DNA from: a virus
Direction: 5' to 3' (one strand)
DNA length: 33,946 bases
IMG/VR virus record: IMGVR_UViG_3300032285_001431
Coordinates: 1-33,946 of that record
In this document: piece by piece, positions 27,201 through 32,400 of the stretch
Layout: every line of letters starts with the position of its first letter
Position numbering within the stretch: the first letter of the stretch is position 1
Program-made: the position numbers and the translations under genes
Notes under the pieces: model-generated
Seen by the model: the letters and a program-made list of their open reading frames with translations, nothing else
Databases searched by the model: none
Told to the model about the DNA's origin: nothing

Positions 27201-29400
27201 TAGTAAGTGCAGTAATTGTTGTACTATATGGATAGATACTAGTAGTAACGGAAGCTGATGCAGAAGTTAACGTTAATGCAACCCCTTGCTTTGAGGTAGA
27301 GATAGTAATATTATTACCAGATATATCTGTAATATAATATTTTGTGCCAGAAGTTATTCCACCAAATGATGAACCAAATGTTATAGTATCATTTACATAT
27401 AATCCTGTAGTACTACTTAATACAACTTGATTAACTAATGCAAGTGTTTGAGTAGCAGTGATGCTGGTATTTGGCCCGGTGACCGGTGCTATAGTTGAAG
27501 TATAAGTAGTGTAGCCGGCAGTATCAGGATAATAATTTGGTTGACCTGCTACAAACGTAAAGGCATCAGTTGTTTTTGTGTCAATAAAATCAATTGGATT
27601 TTTACCTACAACGCCTGAATCAAATAATTTAAGATTAGGATAAAATTCAATAATAGGACGTTTTGCTTTATTTTGTAATTGAGTGTACTCAGTTATTAAT
27701 GCAGGATTATTGTTGTATGCTGCTGAGGCATTAATTACATCTATATGAAACCAACGATTACTTCTTGACCATGGGTTTCTATTAATTGAATTTCTAGCAA
27801 TAGTTATATAATCAGGATCTATTGGGACATATAAACTAGAATCAAAATTACCAACATCATATGGTGTTGTGTCATATGGAATATATGCTGCTTGTGAGAA
27901 TAGCCCCGGAGAAATTAAAGTAGAGACCGGAATCAATTCAATAGCAGTACCTACACCCTCAACATAATATTCTACATTGTTGTAACTTGCTGGATAAATA
28001 TTACCTTGAAATAAAACTTTTAATCCATTCGTAAACACAACACCGTTTGGTGCAGTATATTGTTTCTTACCTAAAATTTGTGTTAATACATCAATTTGAT
28101 TTGTAATATTGTTTTCAATGATATTGATAACACCAACTCTACCAGGAATAGTTCCATCTTGATAATATAGTGTATTTAATATAGCACTGTTATAAGGTAC
28201 TGCTGTTATTACCCCTGTTGTACTTCTAAAAAAGTTTTTATTAACCCATTGTGTTCCTTGAGTTACAGTTATGTTTTGTTCTGAGGGGATAGCACTAGTT
28301 GGAGTTAATTGTATAAATGGATTATCTAACTCCCCCAATAAAGTTATTGTAAAGAAATTTGCAGATATAGTTGAGTAATACCCACCTTCAAAATTATAAT
28401 TAAATGTTGGTGATCCGGGATAATTTATGTTTTCATTATATGGAACACCACCGTTTGTATCATACGTAGTTTGGTCATAAAACTGATTTACATATCCAAT
28501 TTCATCTGGTTCACCTGTGTTGTAGAACATTACGGTAAGACCATTCAATGCGGTTATTCCATCTATGCCACCTATATCTCTTACAAAGGCGCCATTAACT
28601 TGACTGAACGGTAACGTAGAAACAACATTTACTGTGTTATTTCCTGGATATGTGTAATCGGCTAATGCATTTTTTTGCGGAACATAAAATGTTATTGTTC
28701 CGTTTGAGGCACCGTTGTTTGTTACCCCATATACATCACGAGTTTGAGTGTTTGGTTGAGTTTTGCTATAGCCTGTTACGCCTGGCTCACCCTGTATCCA
28801 AAAATCAGTAGCTTGATTTACATTAAATGTATATGTGCCACCACGTAATAATGTCAACGTTGGATTAGAAGTAGGTGTAGTATTTGTGTCAGATGATATT
28901 AGATAAAAATCAGGAGCAGCTTGAACATTAAAATTGTCAGAATTATATACAATATCTGTAGTAATGGTTACACGCTCAGGCCCTTCGGGTAACCAATAAT
29001 ATTGGTTAAAATTAATGATTGGATCTAAATTAGTAAATGAATCCCATGAATAGAATTCACTGTTAAACAATCTATTATTGTTATTAGTTATTCCCCCTTC
29101 AAGTGCTAACGCATCAACTATGCCGGGATAGCTAATAAAATCTTTTGCAGTTGAGGTGTTTTCTTTTAAGAATATAACACCAGGATCTAATTGATAATCT
29201 GTTCTTGTTTTTGTTGGTTCAGTAACATAGTAATCAGTCGCATTAACACCATACCCAAATTTACTACCAATATAACCCTGAATCTTTCTAGTATTGGGTT
29301 GCGCTACTAGCTGATCCAAAGTTGCTGCTAGAAATTGAGCATTGGTCGTGGTTTTAAATATTTCTGGAAGAAAATCTAGTGTTCTAATTCTTGTTGCCAT
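9256..29400 (-). CDS. Giant 6714-residue tail/baseplate-region structural protein (gp7 position)
   Basis: One open frame of 20,145 nt, without internal stops, from ATG 29400 to TAA 9258-9256. The product is beta-rich and dominated by Thr, Ser, Asn, Gly, Val and Tyr, with few Cys; I estimate about 700 kDa. No signal peptide or membrane segment is evident. Approximate layout in residues: 1-640 conserved-looking start ('RIRTLDFLPEIFKT', 'NFNQYYWLPEGPE'); 642-720 an A module; 720-2390 tail-like backbone with Trp/Tyr-rich segments; 2387-3095 FG-GAP-like propeller; 3095-3740 second backbone part; 3790-6620 repeat tract of A, B and other beta modules, including a YCF48-like propeller at 4990-5325; 6620-6714 a C-terminal module homologous to one at 3740. 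Its place after gp6 is that of T4 gene 7 (1032 aa), but I see no specific gp7 signature. It may be a wedge protein fused to a fibre, or a very long tail fibre or tape-like adhesin. The structural role is well supported; the exact identity is not. Confidence 0.85.
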   Translation of the reverse strand: MATRIRTLDFLPEIFKTTTNAQFLAATLDQLVAQPNTRKIQGYIGSKFGYGVNATDYYVTEPTKTRTDYQLDPGVIFLKENTSTAKDFISYPGIVDALALEGGITNNNNRLFNSEFYSWDSFTNLDPIINFNQYYWLPEGPERVTITTDIVYNSDNFNVQAAPDFYLISSDTNTTPTSNPTLTLLRGGTYTFNVNQATDFWIQGEPGVTGYSKTQPNTQTRDVYGVTNNGASNGTITFYVPQKNALADYTYPGNNTVNVVSTLPFSQVNGAFVRDIGGIDGITALNGLTVMFYNTGEPDEIGYVNQFYDQTTYDTNGGVPYNENINYPGSPTFNYNFEGGYYSTISANFFTITLLGELDNPFIQLTPTSAIPSEQNITVTQGTQWVNKNFFRSTTGVITAVPYNSAILNTLYYQDGTIPGRVGVINIIENNITNQIDVLTQILGKKQYTAPNGVVFTNGLKVLFQGNIYPASYNNVEYYVEGVGTAIELIPVSTLISPGLFSQAAYIPYDTTPYDVGNFDSSLYVPIDPDYITIARNSINRNPWSRSNRWFHIDVINASAAYNNNPALITEYTQLQNKAKRPIIEFYPNLKLFDSGVVGKNPIDFIDTKTTDAFTFVAGQPNYYPDTAGYTTYTSTIAPVTGPNTSITATQTLALVNQVVLSSTTGLYVNDTITFGSSFGGITSGTKYYITDISGNNITISTSKQGVALTLTSASASVTTSIYPYSTTITALTTDVFGLFKVGQYITDSTELLPSITFITNVEIVGNNTVITVSWYDQSIINATSVASVVTADTPLDNYALFDGARVVFTADTDINVKNKIYVSRFSTITPGSTPVITLTEAEDGLVLPNEQTVVFRGYYYQGQDFYFTGENWNPGQQKTQLNQSPKFDVYDSNGISFGDKFVYVGTSFVGSTLFSYGIGTGGNDTVLGFPLRYSSVDNVGDISFDVTLNSDTFTYVNGTTSKTEKVNTGYVYNYTLPTPSTPTVVRQLGWQTAVSPSVQYQIFEFNYDVIVNQTNTFVCDIAPVLSISTNWPLIQVYINNVYLPNKYWTATTTDTTTSINITTIAEPQTVVQILILSDQVSATAYYQTPINLNNNPFNGDLTTANIGEIRGQYQSIFYNNPNTTGEVFGPNNYRDLGNLVPWGNRIIQNSASLVMPGTILRNQAHNIFNSLLFNSRQYITFKTLLVDTVNNADYSIRLTPSQMLDDALDKMNASHTDDQPFFWSDMIPSKAPYISNTYSFANTLDVSVYPLSHIYNFSTANYNSVLVYLTRNGVQTQLVKGVDYTVSTDSPSLTVTKDLQANDQITINEYNQTYGSYAPNTPTKLGLYPATIPAVVLDTAYNPETYFIVGHDGSFNKLYGTYNTITGTLVDFRDQVLLEYETRVYNNLKLSETAPAGSYQGVIIPGFFRQTDYTYDEFLQIYSESFLNWVGQNRIDYKTQFYNKTKQFTYNYRDSGNKLNNQPIEQGYFRGAYLYFYDTSTPNETPWEMLGLANEPTWWTTRYGAAPYTSDNLVLWGDLETGTVWNNGNPYIKPNYARPGLLDIIPVNSNGELLSPFDAIVGNYTEQTFNKDWQVGDVGPAEFSYRRSSTWPFDLMRILALTKPADFFNLGVDVDNYKFNTEFNQYLVNDRSHLVLTNIPIYGQGTPATSYLNWIVDYEKQVGVNATLNLTTLLDNLDVRLVYRMAGFSDKNLLKFYVEKSSANSNNSSLLIPDESYGLILYENQPFDRIVYSGIVVQISENGYKVYGNSQTNAYFKVLTPKAGTFTETITVENLTVKISNEYYDKVQTIPYGTEFYNAQQVAQFIMSYGAYLTSQGVLHEIVESGIPINWQQMVAEYLYWAQTGWELGSITTINPSAGSLTINKDSRIVQPLTLRQTNFVLNQDLYPIPSDQLSVVRDGTSFVAVPLNRGDAISYGQFNISNIENSIIFDNVTLFNDIIYNLITGLRQNRITVNGAKTADWTGILDAYGFILNQDNVVEWTKEIKYTKGSIVKYKNKYWSAITIVQAKEVFDEREWKETPYSEIQKGLLPNSQTRSYESTLYYDVDKANLENDADLLSFSLIGYRPRDYLALVDLTDITQVNVYKNLIKDKGTKNAASAFKGANLPQGGIDYELYENWAIKSGEFGGTLNNNFIEFRLSQPDLTGNPSIVGLTNGTYTNGVQQEVPLYSVFNYGTPISSPDILPTISSSQPSSLYPTAGYVNFDDVKMASYFYSGLSNAQNAAGTVVPINEFYVRDYVWLANYLADWQVYTPASLGSIINAKNNLNNTVTITFSQAHNLTKYQVFAIVNFNVNIDNYYIVSAIVDPFNVIINLALNPQITNINGLGIGFRMQSQRVATAPEIVNLPLLDNEFNKVKVWVDTNNDGSWAVFRKSINYQYNKEIVKPASDTFGSAVAYTNNLGYLISDSAAGEVYRYAYNATIDAYSPQQTITQATTFGANISYVDNLFVISQPTTTPTVYIYQLINTRELNTLALYQTIAAPGGVTTWGTSTALSGDQNWLYVSDIDNNSVYAYRKANYNITAGSFVSGKTYTIVSVGTTDFTLIGATSNNVGTAFIATGAGAGTGVAEDTTYAFSYIIDGDALGLTVPGDQFGYSVSTDYYGDTVVIGTPQKDYDLNTANYGYTYVFSRTVQNFESQSTSQAYIPLTFPLAWSPVTVTQTATDTNASNDRITISDSTVFSVGDPVVFSGSIISAGAISQNTVYYVQSKPTSTTFTISSTRYGSVIQLGNDTGGTMTVTVQTTPLTVTINGTVLTDNYYSVIGSTLSIYSNDTPTLNAGDILNVGGSNFVLAQTLTNEETPRVGVQFGLSTDTNRFANEILIGAPFELSDQNYEGAVHRYTNGGEKYGIIFGNDACNITTPRTILLNGYKAILPVGNAATVAASINLLALTNIYASATDQGKLAISLINNELGIAGNKLTLTILDTATLGEMGMKLYTQTQKITCPHVQGRTQFGTVVKFDKSNSGSFIASAPVGTRYSATTFDFTDDELDNDTVFDNNATQWVDTFRNAGAVYMFDYLSTYNENLNAPGKFVYAQSTNARDLDYGSQPYYGGALDFNSNRVTVGTPNFMPTTNANDTNGQVVTYISTSSSPDWAVFRSSAPVVDINGVFNIQLFSAMTNQTIENLDYIDPLQGKLLGAVVENIDIVANTDPARYTTTNNAQGGLVWGADKIGQLWFDTTNVRFMNYHQNDVSYNSRWWGRVFPGSDVAVYSWIGSNVTPSQYTGPGTPYDINTYSIRGIINQEGLITPVYYFWVRNSNIVFSELGKTLADSTLQSYIAFPSATGIGYFTPLLPNVFALYNCFDYINAKDTVLHIGYSITVSDDVAHNQYSLIRANYPDDFLSGVPGSGAGYQNHAAVGITEPIGLYNRMLDSMSGVDNAGGVVPDPLLPKAVQTGILARPRQGFFYNRFGALKNYLIYANTVLAQFPIIEIRNSQFLYQSGEFFDTRNYWNTINWWAPGYNNNTKSALQVPLYADLSTLSVAVGTIVTVAANSAGNSETYIYSGAGVWTRIGLANGTIEFSSKLWDYAEAKLGFGDNFFDTTPYDEYPSTETRYIIRALNEEIYTNELLVFRNKSLILLFEYIQSETIESQNYLDWLNKTSFIDVSHTIRELLPLEVFRSDNQLFLEGYLNEVKPYHVVIKEFIFKYTRTEIFEGDITDFDLPAQYNSSIEQFVTPELVYSNPSLDTQYLYTDAIWQTAPYSQWYNNYGLSITGQEGYQISVLASYLSLNSNSCFIDNVNGLPVTGTIMIGEEQIGYANRNLATNELTGLSRGANGTTITIHIPGEDIFIDLPPVVVLNEGRGYANPPRVTAYIDTTIYPAPRVPAQFEPIMSLGYVVGINLINPGEGYAVLPTINIDPAFTLNISSTNVDIVSDTIDLTGSAELLQTGDLVVYSIGADSTAIGGLIVGQRYYVNLLEISPSPVFALYSTYLDAINNANRVVFESQGSGTQYFSVGAVASCVTSAIPVRENSISLRFDRTSYNSQVIDWLPGNFYGSFYAGSLNNSNQISSSSITLESTSPPINSILASAHGAVFEILDSQNQQSLTWSSRTRNTVQTYGSAYSVAAYRNAIRINPNAGGAEVAGSIGSTTGFYIGMPVKFIGSTTGTPLVSSTPPEASPQSETIYYVKSLVQLPNATVTLSANLKLGHNYVIGSLGTTNWNTVAGTTGVTYSVGNVIIIKATAIGTGTAYLLEDTGFTISASVDGNGNPGAVVAQNTTNISAAGLTLYVGQLTNLAVLTINYDGIRTVTATTATTNYITTPLTVTGQNGTSGFYLGLPIFFTGDVFGGVVENEIYYVITVVDNQTFTASTNNSPTNFTVTATTSGTNYITCSSTTNLTVNEPIIFTGTTFGNIVAGTTYYVRAIISNTSFTIADGINGNIVTLTTDSGSCTCTSQADTVVLTTVSNKSMTLNVGLPISPGQITGQEFTLYQTSDQYVNKTGTVSNLLTREISATLATVNRICLTAGGAGLTNIYNNLEFNIASSIGGLTVGAGPYTVNGFGTTTITVTNTSSTGYWLTLPIASNANTTNVLYVGMPLYFSGTSLGGVAIGVVYYVYSIDSSPPAGTGRFTISTDINLSSVYQVTTDNGTMTGTGDNYLTISGGYSLKNSAQTVTISNASPAVFTVTTGSAFVNGASVVLHTTGTLPAPLNDFTTYYVINLSGNTFNLAYTTTGSAIGTTTAGTGVHTVEQNPVQLTQAVLTNAVFDVNYKLGGYSTIITTAGSGYAINNIVTITGDLLGGTKPANNLQLTVLTVNSTGGITSGIANGTPAGDVSQYYLKVISENQVGVYSNPNCTVPVSGENFAYQGATTTAATATSSLTDQVTVTSSASFNINDTVVFTGSVFGNIVLGQTYYILTKPTTTTVTISETLGGSTFQLATTVGTGMTMAKSGDYAFLPEPFFFNASIVKYNNRLYQCIVSNNDPEFIFGKWELLSSGSKKLNALDRIIGYYQPTVNMPGVDLTQLVSGITYPNSTYEGNAFAPAEQYTLDTILTDKPFYPAGINLKAIVWNGLFYLAGSDTNNNSLFNISSNGLDWAINNLANQTLNITDLIYAGGNYVITTNNNATPILISTNGYEWITNGTFTPYDSTPFNDTNFDVSSISVPATALNSVTYNNGIYVAVGNDIVTSTDLYTWTMRYAFTNGLTNIFNGVAHVSTAGYTGFVAVGLGQQLVSGIATNYAIIYTSTDSLTWRQVSFSATHSGFNSVASSTQSIVAVGDNGSIYTSFNTIVWNAQSSGVVTKLTNVIWDSYNNIYIAVGENGVILTAPIYGSPWTQRTSGTTETLESTVWNNVAGKYVIVGDKNTVLISSNAVTWTSNSSFISDPAAYTVEGDAFTAGYGPEELVPGVVSDTIMMTVATRPGTDWDETIYQHVGYNVVSTEIQPTSGNQTVYSFDNLVMTPAQLSVYIISYTNGLATRIYNGTNYTVNWINNTITLVTPLNYIVPGTDTLKIDVYEVGNGDQLVKANTKTDPIRNNDVTGFQEIYVNANYSQTVYQGSGVIRPGTDPVYVYAVATNGTNNTITCESVNQFILNSPITFSGAVFGGIVEDQVYYVKSIGGYSNRITISATYNSSTGTAGETVVLTTATGQMEAVIRVGTGVVWTPPSVYHNGTTMVLGTTAPVVRTKASNNAVTTISTGGLIVNQPIVFSDTMFGGVIIPHQVYYVKSIYDGNEFTISQTAGGTTLTLTNATGGAIFVTNDYAIGLADNGISASIILASVYDNTIDYITYTLMGETLPIQYGYTLPQTQQFVGDGSSASFSLTNYIGTTNATNAVVEVDGLRLNQGKYSINPNTNSILFTPPPSNGSTVAVTSYNLPERQYFNTQYNITGSKTLSTITVTSTTNFVVSFDYAILAGSFVVGQLYTIQSLNDNAYPTPGANTDFTAIGATSNTIGLTFTATGVGTGTGSAIIAGEGFDAINQTGLQTAGSFVLGNVYSIVTLGTTTNTQWNTIAGTTGITYAVGSIFTCANVGTGLGNGSAYSYSAGPFDEELNYLTTSSTSGLTIGYPVVFNSPAIGGIIAGQTYFVTAILNSTDFQISTQLGGSPIVVTSASGTMTGVINGITVSNITAINNTITPPAATVTVTATTAITNYITCNSTSLLVAGQPIIFKAGIVNAGSFVVGAQYQITTVGTTDFTLIGASSNTVGVIFTATGIGSGTGDALFANDGGIDTTGQVYFVGTIVSSTQFTIVDQFNNVITLTTSSSVVVGYMGGTPAIRVTTGINNYFTQNELVRLDGIVGATQLNNNVYYVHVITNKVFDLYLQPYNPALTAVNYPVTYSSTYISGGYAWIDQLFTIADTTVTSTTANGNRITVPSTTTLVEGTPVIFTEIGALAGQNLLGGILAKTTYYILQVRPEIEAGSFISGNTYEISILGTTNWNTIGYVGTPVIGGTFTCNSSGQTGTGLAFGLQEFTISANRYPNEAEVLLTNATTTSGITINVSQFEQVNVDRLWVTVNGYRVPSSSLKLNAYNNLSILTVVQTGDEVIVTSMMPTATPNEEVYLLNVTTSNQPSVYRANTQTRTWLTQPLYYTDSTIYVNDVTRITDNVVQVVTCPAAVSGLYNIGLTSNKNVICHITVYNNTTSTTVDPANYQIVIVDSAPVLQISAQVSAGNSLTVTSVEGRLLYINGEQIGFGECDLVANTVSQLTRGANGTGAQNYIPLYSEIFGLIPNNRMSDVLYSSEWNSYVYNTTDGDPLQISVTDGANFLRTDRN
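9435..9555 (-). repeat. EQIGF...RGANGT module, copy 2 (end of the repeat tract)
   Basis: Residues about 6616-6655: 'GRLLYINGEQIGFGECDL', then 'VSQLTRGANGTG'. It pairs with the copy at 18050-18190. The protein then ends with a short non-repetitive tail rich in Asp, Asn and Tyr. Confidence 0.65.
10176..10327 (-). repeat. B module copy 6, nested in an A module
   Basis: Residues about 6359-6408: 'AGSFISGNTYEISILGTTN', 'WNTIGYVGTPVIGGTFTC', 'GQTGTGLA'. It splits an A module between 'TTYYILQVRPEI' and 'QEFTISANRYP', the same loop that is occupied in copy 2. Confidence 0.75.
10908..11055 (-). repeat. B module copy 5, nested in an A module
   Basis: Residues about 6116-6164: 'AGSFVVGAQYQITTVGTTD', 'FTLIGASSNTVGVIFTATG', 'GSGTGDA'. 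It splits an A module between 'LLVAGQPIIFKAGI' and 'DTTGQVYFVGTIV', i.e. in the loop before the YYV strand. Ten residues, GTTDFTLIGA, are identical to copy 1, yet five of the ten codons differ silently. Confidence 0.8.
11455..11625 (-). repeat. B module copy 4 (second of a tandem pair)
   Basis: Residues about 5926-5982: 'AGSFVLGNVYSIVTLGTT', 'QWNTIAGTTGITYAVGSIF', 'GNGSAYS'. It is of the 'NTIAGTTG' subtype, like copy 2. An A module starts right after it ('ELNYLTTSSTSGLTIGYPVV'). Confidence 0.75.
11672..11838 (-). repeat. B module copy 3 (first of a tandem pair)
   Basis: Residues about 5855-5910: 'AGSFVVGQLYTIQSLND', a 10-residue insertion, 'TDFTAIGATSNTIGLTFTAT', 'GTGTGSA'. It follows an incomplete A module start ('STITVTSTTNFVVSFDY') and is separated by about 15 residues from copy 4. 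Confidence 0.75.
11935..12180 (-). repeat. Family C beta module with VDGLRL (one of several in the giant protein)
   Basis: The segment reads 'QQFVGDGSSASFSL', 'AVVEVDGLRLNQGKYSI', 'NSILFTPPPSNGSTVAV'. This is a strand pattern common in phage tail proteins: a predicted ligand-like strand, V-x-V-x-G, a Tyr turn, then x-I-x-F-x-x-x-P-x-x-G-x-x-I-x-V. Relatives can be seen near 26170-26330, 25470-25620, 21040-21175, 13010-13230 and 9885-10090. Confidence 0.55.
13420..14420 (-). repeat. YCF48/Asp-box-like seven-bladed propeller
   Basis: Residues about 4990-5325. Seven blades each end in an S-x-N/D-G/x-x-x-W type motif: 'ISSNGLDWAINN', 'ISTNGYEWITNG', 'TSTDLYTWTMRY', 'TSTDSLTWRQVS', 'TSFNTIVWNAQS', 'APIYGSPWTQRT' and 'ISSNAVTWTSNS'. 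Each is preceded by a strand such as 'GIYVAVG', 'SIVAVGDNG', 'IYIAVGENG' or 'KYVIVGDKN'. This is the pattern of sialidase-type Asp boxes and of YCF48/Hcf136-like propellers. I see no catalytic sialidase set (Arg triad), so a binding role is more likely than an enzyme. Confidence 0.65.
14545..14692 (-). repeat. Aromatic carbohydrate-binding-like module, copy 2
   Basis: Residues about 4903-4952: 'ASIVKYNNRLYQCIVSNN', then 'EFIFGKWELLSSG' and 'LDRIIGYYQP'. It matches copy 1 at 23310-23460 in the order of Tyr and Trp residues. It directly precedes the YCF48-like propeller. Confidence 0.4.
16812..16968 (-). repeat. B module copy 2, nested in an A module
   Basis: Residues about 4145-4197: 'LGHNYVIGSLGTTNWNTVAG', 'TTGVTYSVGNVIII', 'ATAIGTGTAY'. 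It splits an A module between its strand 'TIYYVKSL' (before) and 'TGFTISASVDG' (after). This copy is of a subtype with 'NWNTVAGTTG' where others have 'DFTLIGATSN'. Confidence 0.65.
18050..18190 (-). repeat. EQIGY...RGANGT module, copy 1 (start of the repeat tract)
   Basis: Residues about 3737-3784: 'TGTIMIGEEQIGYANRN', then 'TNELTGLSRGANGT'. The same pattern (x-I-x-x-E-Q-I-G-[YF] ... L-x-R-G-A-N-G-T) ends the giant protein at 9435-9555. It is directly followed by Gly-Tyr motifs 'GRGYANPPRV' and 'GEGYAVLPTI' at 17815-18010. Confidence 0.65.
21178..21432 (-). repeat. A module inside the FG-GAP propeller
   Basis: Residues about 2657-2741: 'NDRITISDSTVFSVGDPVVF', 'GAISQNTVYYVQSK', 'TTFTISSTRYGS' and 'GGTMTVTV'. 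It sits between the blade 4 strand 'YTYVFSR' and the blade 5 motif. It is followed by a family C strand module ('LTVTINGTVLTDNYY'). Confidence 0.7.
21697..21835 (-). repeat. B module copy 1, inside the FG-GAP propeller
   Basis: Residues about 2522-2567: 'AGSFVSGKTYTIVSVGTTD', then 'FTLIGATSNNVGTAFIATG' and 'AGTGVA'. It lies between 'SVYAYRKANYN' and 'TYAFSYIIDGD', two strands of propeller type. This is the only B copy not associated with an A module. Confidence 0.75.
23310..23460 (-). repeat. Aromatic carbohydrate-binding-like module, copy 1
   Basis: Residues about 1980-2030 of the giant protein read 'KGSIVKYKNKYWSAITI', then a short acidic loop and 'FDEREWKETPYSEIQKG'. The pattern (G-x-I-V-x-Y-x-N-x-x-Y/W ... 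F-x-x-x-x-W) is that of small chitin- or cellulose-binding modules of the CBM5/12 type. A second copy lies at 14545-14692. Sugar binding is inferred only from the spacing of the aromatic residues. Confidence 0.4.
27240..27475 (-). repeat. A module, first copy (residues about 642-720 of the giant protein)
   Basis: The segment reads in outline: strand 'NQVVLSSTTGLYVNDTITF', then 'FGGITSGTKYYIT', then 'NNITISTSKQG', then 'LTLTSASASV'. This matches the repeat consensus x-ITxxSTxxLxxGxPIxFxG / FGGIxxGxxYYVxxI / FTISxTxGG / LTxATGxMT found many times in the C-terminal half. It is isolated by about 5.8 kb from the next clear copy, inside otherwise non-repetitive backbone. Confidence 0.7.
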
Positions 29401-29409
29401 TTTTATTAA

Positions 29410-29417
29410 TCTTTATC
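29410..29417 (-). promoter_or_regulatory. Weak late-promoter-like motif before the giant gene
   Basis: The 23-nt gap holds coding-strand ATAGATAAAGATTAATAAAA directly before the ATG. GATAAAGA differs from the GATAAATA seen before other genes by one base, and it is only 9 nt from the start. There is no convincing Shine-Dalgarno sequence. The gene may depend mainly on transcription coming through gp6. Confidence 0.25.
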
Positions 29418-29423
29418 TATTAC

Positions 29424-32400
29424 TTATGCTATCTGTAATTCAGCGGGTGTTAAAGCCGCAATTACAATTACGTCATTTGAGGTTGCTGCATTTACAAATA
29501 TTTCGTATGGCAAACATTTAATTTCATATAAATCTCCAAAATGTAATGAAGGATCGTTTGGTACTAATACGCAAGAACTTACAAATTCTCCAATATTAGA
29601 GTGGATGTATGCACTTAATTCACTAAAGTAAAAAGTATCACCAAAACTCCAATTGTTAATATTAAAATAATTATTCATCTGTGTTAGCACAGCACTGCGA
29701 ATTTCACTGTCACTGGCGTTAGTATTAGAATTTTTAATAACCTTAATTGTTCCTCTTAACGCTGCCGCAGCTTTAGGTCCAAACAATGGTTTAAAAACAA
29801 CACTATTCAATATTGCACTATCAGATAACATTTTAAAATCTTGTATTTGTGGATACATCGTTGTTAATTCACTAATTGTAGGTCTTGATGGTATAGGTAC
29901 CGTGTCAGTTGTATCTTGTATCCAATTTTGATACTGAGTATAATATGCCTGTGTAACTACATACAAGTCAATAATATTTGTTGTTGCAGGATCAATACGT
30001 GTGGTATTGTTGCTATTATGACGATATTGAAACTGTAATCCTTGACGACCGGGTTTCATACTATATTGAGGTTGTTCAACTAATGTAAAATAAGGTGTTG
30101 TTACCATTGGATCTTGAACAGTAATATAAAATTTGTTTTCTGAATATGCATAGAATAATTGACCAACTGGATATTCATACTTAACAACTTCAACTTGAGT
30201 TTTTGTTGAATATTGATATGATAAACTAGTTGAAGGAATTAGTACTTCTCTAGTAAGATTAATAGCATCTTGTATTTGTTCAAAGAAAGCGTATATCCCA
30301 ATATTAGTGCTACCAGTAACGTATCCGGTAATTTGATTAAAAAAGTCTGGGTTTTCTATTATGGTTCTATTATACGTATCAATACTAGCAACTTCAACTT
30401 CAAAATCATTGATATATCCGTCGCTTTCAACTGTTTGACCAATTATACTTGCAGATATAGGTTGATTTAATGCATAGTTAGAATTAGGTTTTGTATTAGT
30501 TTCTAATACTTTAACAAAATCTTGTAATATAACTCCAGAGAAAGGATCATATACTAATTTACCTGCTTCATATGTGAAACGTGTATCAGCAACACTACCA
30601 AAGTAATATGCTAATGAACGATATGTGACGGTGTATCTGTTATAACCAACACTTTCAAAATTAACAAAATAATTATTAGTATTATAAACATCAACACTCC
30701 AACGTGATTGAGCAACAGTTAATGAATTGTTAAACACTAATGAGAAATTTTGTTGTAAGTCAAGTCTGACTATACATTCTTGTATAACACTATTTGGAAG
30801 TGCATTTGCAAATGCAGGTATAACAGTAGTTAATATTGCCCCGCCCGGAACATATCCATTTAATGTGACTGGTCCTGTGCCATTTGCAAATTGTCCCAAT
30901 CCATTATTATAACCGTCACCGATTACATTTAGTACAGTAGTCCATATATATGTAATATCAGAAGGGCCGGGTATACCGTATACTAATCTATTATTTTGAT
31001 CAAAATAATAACTACTCGGTGCTACAAATTTTAACATTGCGCCTGGTGTTATGAATTTTGTGTTATATGTAGAATATGTACCTACAGGAATAGGAGTATC
31101 TGCGCCATTGGTGATGTTGTAAAAATACCCAGTTAAGCTATTGGCATCAACTGTACTAGTATGCCAATTAATCACACTTTCTCCCGGATCACTTACTATA
31201 GAAGTATCTGTTGTTGGGCCAATCGCATATCTAGGATAATTTTGAATATAATACTGCAACGATCTATTGTCTGCTAGTACAGCAGCTAATGTATCTGTTA
31301 AGAAAGTAATAATATCACCGGTTGAATTTATTGTTAATACTGCATATCCATTTGTGGTATTTAACCATACACCGCCGTCATTTGAATAACTGTTTGTACT
31401 AGAGTATTTTCCAGTTGGATCAAGCAAATCTAAATTCTTACTTACACCAACACTACTACGATTAATAGCTTTACTCTTTATAATAGAACTGTATAAGGTA
31501 TACGGGAAGTTAGTATAATCTTCTCCGTTAACCATACGATTTTGTGTGTAGTAACGACTTGGCGCACGTTGTTTAATATCAGCAAGACTTTCACGAACTT
31601 GAGCATTTGATACTGGTACTTGCAAAGCTAATCCAAGTGTCATTGTTTCTATGCGACCAACTCTACTGACATAACTAATTGAGACATTAATACCTTGCAT
31701 CTCCGTAGGCTGTATAGTATATGTTAATGCATTTCCTGCACGAACATATGCCCTGAAAGTGCCAACTGGTATTTCACTAAATACACCGTCACCAAACACA
31801 TAACTTACTTGATCATTGAATCTACTGTTAACAGAATAAATTTTCTTGACACTACCCTCAGTTTGCAAGTATGCATCTGCATAAATGTTATCAACTTTTT
31901 TCCATAATCCATATGCGCCGTTGGCTTGACTAATCTGATATAACCAAGTATCATTATTATTAATACCCTGAATATCAATATCAATTACTTGATTAGATAT
32001 TTGATTCTGTAATACAAAGTCAAAGTTTGTCAATGATCCTTGTTTGAAATAGAAGAAGAATCCTGTGTTTGGACTACCATACCCTAATTTGTCATTACGA
32101 TATAGCATATTGAATTGGTTAGTTGGCTGCGGTGGTAATTCATAAACATAATCTTCACCCACGGTAGTTACACTACATAATTCAAAATTCATATTCATTC
32201 CGTTAACTGTGGAACTAAACGGTATTGCAGGGGTTGTGCCTGCAGGGATTTGTAACGAATATTCATCAGTTTTTACACCCAATATTTGAGCAGTATTACC
32301 CGGAAGTCCAACTCGCTGAGTATTAATTAATGCTGCATTGATAATCGTGTTGAATTGCTCTTGCCAATTTGGATTTGCAGGATCATTCCATAATATAGGA

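Noticed and set aside
9256-29400. The possibility that the giant frame is several genes or an assembly artefact
   Set aside because: No stop, frameshift or internal stop-start junction is seen, composition and amino-acid style stay alike, and repeats on both sides of any point show the same module families. Only long reads can settle it fully.
9256-29400. A diversity-generating retroelement acting on the giant protein
   Set aside because: There is no reverse transcriptase gene and no template/variable repeat pair in the window; copies of modules differ mostly at silent sites and across whole domains, not at adenines.
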